NCBI GenBank assembly: GCA_964006375.1
Contig: OZ023269.1
Location: 434,001 to 498,000 of the forward strand
Direction of reading: 5' to 3'
DNA length: 64,000 nt
Source of the DNA: Tillus elongatus
Taxonomy: Eukaryota > Arthropoda > Insecta > Coleoptera > Cleridae
Shown here: piece after piece, positions 58,797 through 64,000 of the stretch
Numbering within the stretch: the first letter of the stretch is position 1
Layout: each line of letters opens with the position of its first letter
The notes under the pieces: model-generated
Database searches by the model: none
Told to the model about the DNA's origin: nothing
The model's input: only the letters and a program-made list of their open reading frames with translations
Translations under genes and position numbers: made by a program

Positions 58797-59810
58797 GAAA
58801 ATGTTGTGTTTTTTTTTTCGAAAAAAAATTATCTCGGGAAATAACAAAGTAAGGGTAACCAAACTTGGTTGGAGTGTTTGTATTATAAAGGCTGAATCAT
58901 GTGCCAAAATTGAGGTCTGCAAGTTTAAAGAAAAAAGCTTACAGGCATTTAAAGAAAAAAAAACCCAAAACTTTCAGCTTCAACCATCATTGTCGTTCAT
59001 TTTACTAAAATGTTTCCATAAAATTCATTTTAAATAGACCCTTTCTCTGAGGCTTTGACAGTAGTTTTAGTTTGAGTTTATGGTTTAACGGTCTATAATT
59101 TGTAGCTAATTTTCGTAGAAAAAATTCATTATGAGGAGACCGCGACTTTTGAATTTTAAAAAGATTTATTCAAATGAGTGCAAACTAAGTCCTCTAGAAT
59201 CCATATCCTGATTTAGTTTCAGTTTTTGTCTGTTTACATATATGCAGGCGTGGTGCGTTTCTACGGTAAAGCTCAATATAATTGTTATTATACAAGATAC
59301 CAGAAAAAATTGTATACGGTTATTATAGGGTGTCGTGAGCTGCATCTAATAAAATTATTTTGACAAACACAGGATGGCCCATAAGTCGTTGGTGATACTT
59401 ACAGTTTTTTATTCCGAACACCCTTATATTATTGCATTTTTGCATTTTTTTATCGAAACATGATGCATGTTTGTAAGAAAAAAAAGCGAGATGCAGTAAG
59501 TGCGTTTTGGTAGCGAATTTTCATTAAATGCTTCAAATTTAAATTAATTAACTCAATTTGCTATTAACCTAAGGTTCGTTGACTAGGAAACCAGTTTTCT
59601 CCGAAACATTTAAAGTTTATTTTCGGATTTTTTTTATAAATTTTCAAACAATAAATTATTTTGATAAAACATGGTACATTGTTTCTACTATATAGGTTAT
59701 TCCGGTAACCAAATTGATGCCTGCTTGCATCAAAGCCCATTTGCTATTAGAAACATTTTTATGAAAATTCACTTCCATAACGCACTTGCGTCCAGACTTT
59801 TTTGTACTGA
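58797..59810 (+). repeat. Composite dispersed repeat, plus copy
   Basis: Begins inside the ~140-bp module (GAAAATGTTGTGTTTTTTTT, CGGGAAATAACAAAGTAAGG), then CCCTTTCTCTGAGGCTTTGA, the hairpin-linked module 59103-59244, ATATATGCAGGCGTGG, GTTGGTGATACTTACAG and a foldback end 59488-59803 (AGATGCAGTAAGTGCGTTTT ... AACGCACTTGCGTCCAGAC). Confidence 0.75.
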
Positions 59811-61190
59811 CTTCCTCTAGTGAAAACCTCCCAATAAAAATATACATACTCGAATGACCCTCGTACAATATCAAGTCTGTCATTGTAACTATATCACATA
59901 AAACGACAAAGACGAACTAATAAAATGAAATAGGCGGAAATACATAAAGCATAACAACATCGTTGTATCAAAAGCAGAAGCAAGAAGTCACTCCCGGTCT
60001 TGTGGGGGATTATAAATGGTTTCGAGTGGTTGTCAAGGCTGCATTATCATTTAATTCTATTAGATTTAATCCAATCATCGGTATTGTTGGCATTTATGTG
60101 AGCAATAAACTGCTGAACAGAGATTTGTCCGATTACCTATCGCTAGCTATATACATCACCCATTGTATTCACTGTTTACACTGCCTTCACTCCTAGCATT
60201 AGAAGTGATACAGATACATTTAGGTTGTAAAGTCTATCTAAGCTATCAGATAAAGATTAGATTATATACAGCAGGAACTCATGACAAATTTTTAGTAGGT
60301 GTTTTAATGCACTTGAATATCTAGGATAATTGAACCTTAATAATATGCCAGTAGGTAATGGAAATTCTTGCTTGTCCATATGACCAGGCTACTTCGAAAT
60401 TGAATTTTAAAAATGTGCAGAAAATATATTTTAGGCATGCTGAAATTTATATGGTGTGTTATCTAGATATATTTAGGTATACTTGCAAAAACCAGAGAAC
60501 AAAAGCGGTTTTAGATATTTGCAAGACAAAAAAATTGCATCTGGAAAGGTGGTATGGGGTAGTAGGTGAGCCTGAGAATAACATCCTAGAGAATCTAGAA
60601 TTCAGAAGGGCCACTTACTGCAGTTAGCTTACGCTCTGGCTACGTCCTTCACGTACAGAAACGAAACCCGACAGTGAAGCCAGAGAAGTAGTCTCCAAGC
60701 CTGTATGTAGTTTGCTAAACATTCTTTCACACAAATTCGAAACAAATGTTTCTTTCAAATAAATTACAAACAATTTTTTCTTTTACGGAAATTTGCTAAA
60801 AAGTTTGTAAGAAAACTTGCTATTATAAAAACATTTTGTACATGAAAATTCGCTAATAAGTTAAATTAAAATTTATACAATTGATCAAAATATAAACGTG
60901 TAGACTCCTTTTCCGGTTTCACAAAGAACATTTTCTTTTGCCTCAGGAAGCCATAAAAAGCAAAACCGGTTGCAGAGAAGAAAACCGGGGGTATTAAGTA
61001 TGGAATGCTTTAACCAACTTAGAGCAACGAAAACAACCTGATTTGCTATTGAAATTTAAATTGAGTCTTGAGAGTTCTCATCTCATTAATTAATTTTTTC
61101 TATAAAAATTTGCTAAAGATTCGTTGCAATTATATAACCTGATCGTATAACTTTAAAAAGGAAGAAAAAAACGCAAGAAAATAAAAAAAG
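59811..61190. other. No recognisable gene
   Basis: Two modest plus-strand open stretches: 59963-60196, starting at TTG and without motif, and 60358-60627, starting at ATG, 89 codons, Lys/Arg-rich with HLERWYGVVGEPENN. Neither resembles a family I know, and neither has clear splice or promoter support. Hairpin-module scraps (CTAAAAAGTTT, AAATTTGCTAAAG) lie at 60795 and 61100. Confidence 0.35.
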
Positions 61191-61194
61191 AAAG

Positions 61195-61288
61195 CTCGCA
61201 TACCTGGGTTTGAAGCCGCGTCATCTCTGAGTATAAGTATCGAAGGTATCGTTAAACCAACTAGCTATCAGAGCACCTGACATTTTTT
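61195..61288 (-). repeat. tRNA-derived SINE fragment
   Basis: The minus strand reads GTGCTCTGATAGCTAGTTGG then TTTAACGATACCTTCG (A-box region) and GCGGCTTCAAACCCAGGTAT (B box GGCTTCAAACCC). The T-rich body that follows matches no other SINE here. Confidence 0.5.
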
Positions 61289-61657
61289 TGACATTTTAAT
61301 GAACGGATTATAAGCTTGTATGCAAACCAATGGTTTAGTATACAAATAATGTCTATTGATTTTTTGCAAATATTTTATCAAATGAACACCTAATACAGAA
61401 ATCTAGGACTTATAATTTATCATTTTCCATTTATCATGCACGTAACCTTTGTAAAAACTCATCGGTTTTAACGTTTTAAATCGTCGTCACTTTGACATTT
61501 TCAGAAGAAAAACTATAACATTTTCAAGGTAATTTTTCTCCTACTTCTTGACCTTCTTGGGCCAAGAAAAACTCTTTGTCTGTATTATATAATAGATTTT
61601 GTTTAACACACAATGTTTTGGTCTTGTGCGCTTCTCTCGCAACCAGTGGCGCTCATT

Positions 61658-63375
<1,718 letters not shown>

Positions 63376-63656
63376 TTTTTTAATTTCTATAACTTTTTCT
63401 CTCTTTTAACATAGGGATCTAAATTTTGGTATGTAATTTACATTTTATAATACAAAGCTGCGTATCAAAACTGAATACCATATCTATGTCATTTTCGAAG
63501 AAATAAATCTTTTCCCAAAGAAAACTCAAAATTTTCCCGGAAAATCTGGTGCGATTTTCCTGGCTAACAAACTTATTCAAGCCACTTACAAAGGGTTGGT
63601 ACTCGCCAAGTTTAGTTAAAATCATCACATTATTTTTTGAGTTATCGATGTGTTAT
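63376..63656 (-). repeat. Composite repeat fragment, minus, facing the array
   Basis: The minus strand starts ACATCGATAACTCAAAAAAT, then GCCACTT-style and TTAGCCAGGAAAATCGCACC segments, AGATTTTCCGGGAAAATTTT and ATAGGGATCTAAATTTTGG. The 63339-63375 terminal motif lies between it and the array. Confidence 0.7.
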
Positions 63657-64000
63657 ATACATACAGGATTAGTAAAAAGTTCCGGAACGGTCCAATATCT
63701 CTGTTATTAATGACGCAATTTTTTGGGATTTTTATAATGACAAATGGTCACAAATAAGCCTTTTTATAACACATTCACGTTTCTTTCACTTCCAGTTTAA
63801 CAGGAAATGACTCCAACTTAGTTTTTTTAAATGGGACACTTGTATTATTTACCATTTTCGGATGCAGGATAAAAAACTACGTTCTGAAACATCAACATGT
63901 TTTTTGTAATTGATAAGATATCACCACAAAAAAATTAATCAAATATTCATAATGCAAAATCAGGATATCTGTTATAAAACTCCGTAAGATGATTTAAACT
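63657..64000. repeat. MITE-like segment, window edge
   Basis: ATACATACAGGATTAGTAAA at 63656 resembles a mariner-type end, and CTTCCAGTTTAACAGGAAAT at 63800 is a degraded form of the palindrome at 37245. It ends with GGGACACTTGTATTATT at 63834; the rest of the window is not recognised. Confidence 0.4.

Noticed and set aside
60358..60627. 89-codon ATG frame
   Set aside because: No motif, no promoter or splice evidence and no second copy. Left as an unassigned stretch.

Overview
The window looks like repeat-dominated, AT-rich nuclear DNA from an arthropod, most probably an insect. The evidence is the mix of elements: R1-, R2- and jockey/CR1-like non-LTR retrotransposons, Penelope-like elements (PLEs), several decayed Tc1/mariner-superfamily transposases with the arthropod DUF4817-type helix-turn-helix head, tRNA-derived SINEs, and spliceosomal introns of 56-62 bp. 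I see no bacterial operons, no rRNA, no true tRNA genes and no CRISPR array. The species cannot be named from the sequence alone.

Layout: 0-2 kb, fragments of PLE pseudo-LTRs, one with an almost intact hammerhead-ribozyme core. 2.4-3.5 kb, first copy of a large composite repeat. 4.7-7 kb, an RT fragment and an R1-like RT pseudogene (minus). 7.3-7.65 kb, a 122-bp tandem repeat. 8.3-9.5 kb, an LTR-like repeat with a second copy at 57.5-58.4 kb. 9.6-11.2 kb, an R2-like RT pseudogene (minus). 13-19.3 kb, a mariner-like transposase pseudogene, SINEs, a pogo-like fragment and an RNase H remnant. 21-23 kb, endonuclease and RT remnants. 23.2-27.3 kb, two PLE copies, the second with inverted pseudo-LTRs and a perfect 15-bp target-site duplication. 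28-29.4 kb, another transposase pseudogene. 29.4-33.1 kb, composite repeats and a 153-bp tandem repeat. 33.5-38 kb, the region with host-like genes described below, separated by TE debris. 38.2-47.9 kb, composite repeats, SINEs, (TA)n tracts and another transposase. 47.2-47.8 kb, a MITE that split a (TA)n tract. 51.3-51.9 kb, a further small spliced gene. 54.7-56.2 kb, a CR1/jockey-like RT. 58.8-63.7 kb, composite repeats ending in a 141-bp tandem array.

The most interesting content is easily missed because the exons are short. Three loci share a layout: an ATG-GAY start, a first exon of 61-67 nt, a phase-1 intron with a GTAAG donor, and (in the two complete members) a second exon coding for hydrophobic segments. 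The complete members are at 51454-51767 (+, 83 aa) and 33671-33948 (-, 73 aa). They share a C-terminal signature Y-F-x2-D-x2-I-x-H-E with identical spacing. The third (37849-37909, +) is an exon 1 of exactly the same length and phase as the 33.9 kb gene. Its upstream DNA matches that gene's upstream DNA, but it has no recognisable second exon. I know no named family matching these proteins and assign no function.

The second theme is RNA and repeat biology. PLE pseudo-LTRs carry hammerhead-like motifs with covariation in stem II. A composite repeat built from (TA)n, recurring ~140-bp modules, a hairpin-ended module and a foldback terminus accounts for much of the rest. All long Tyr-Ile open frames are (TA)n artefacts.
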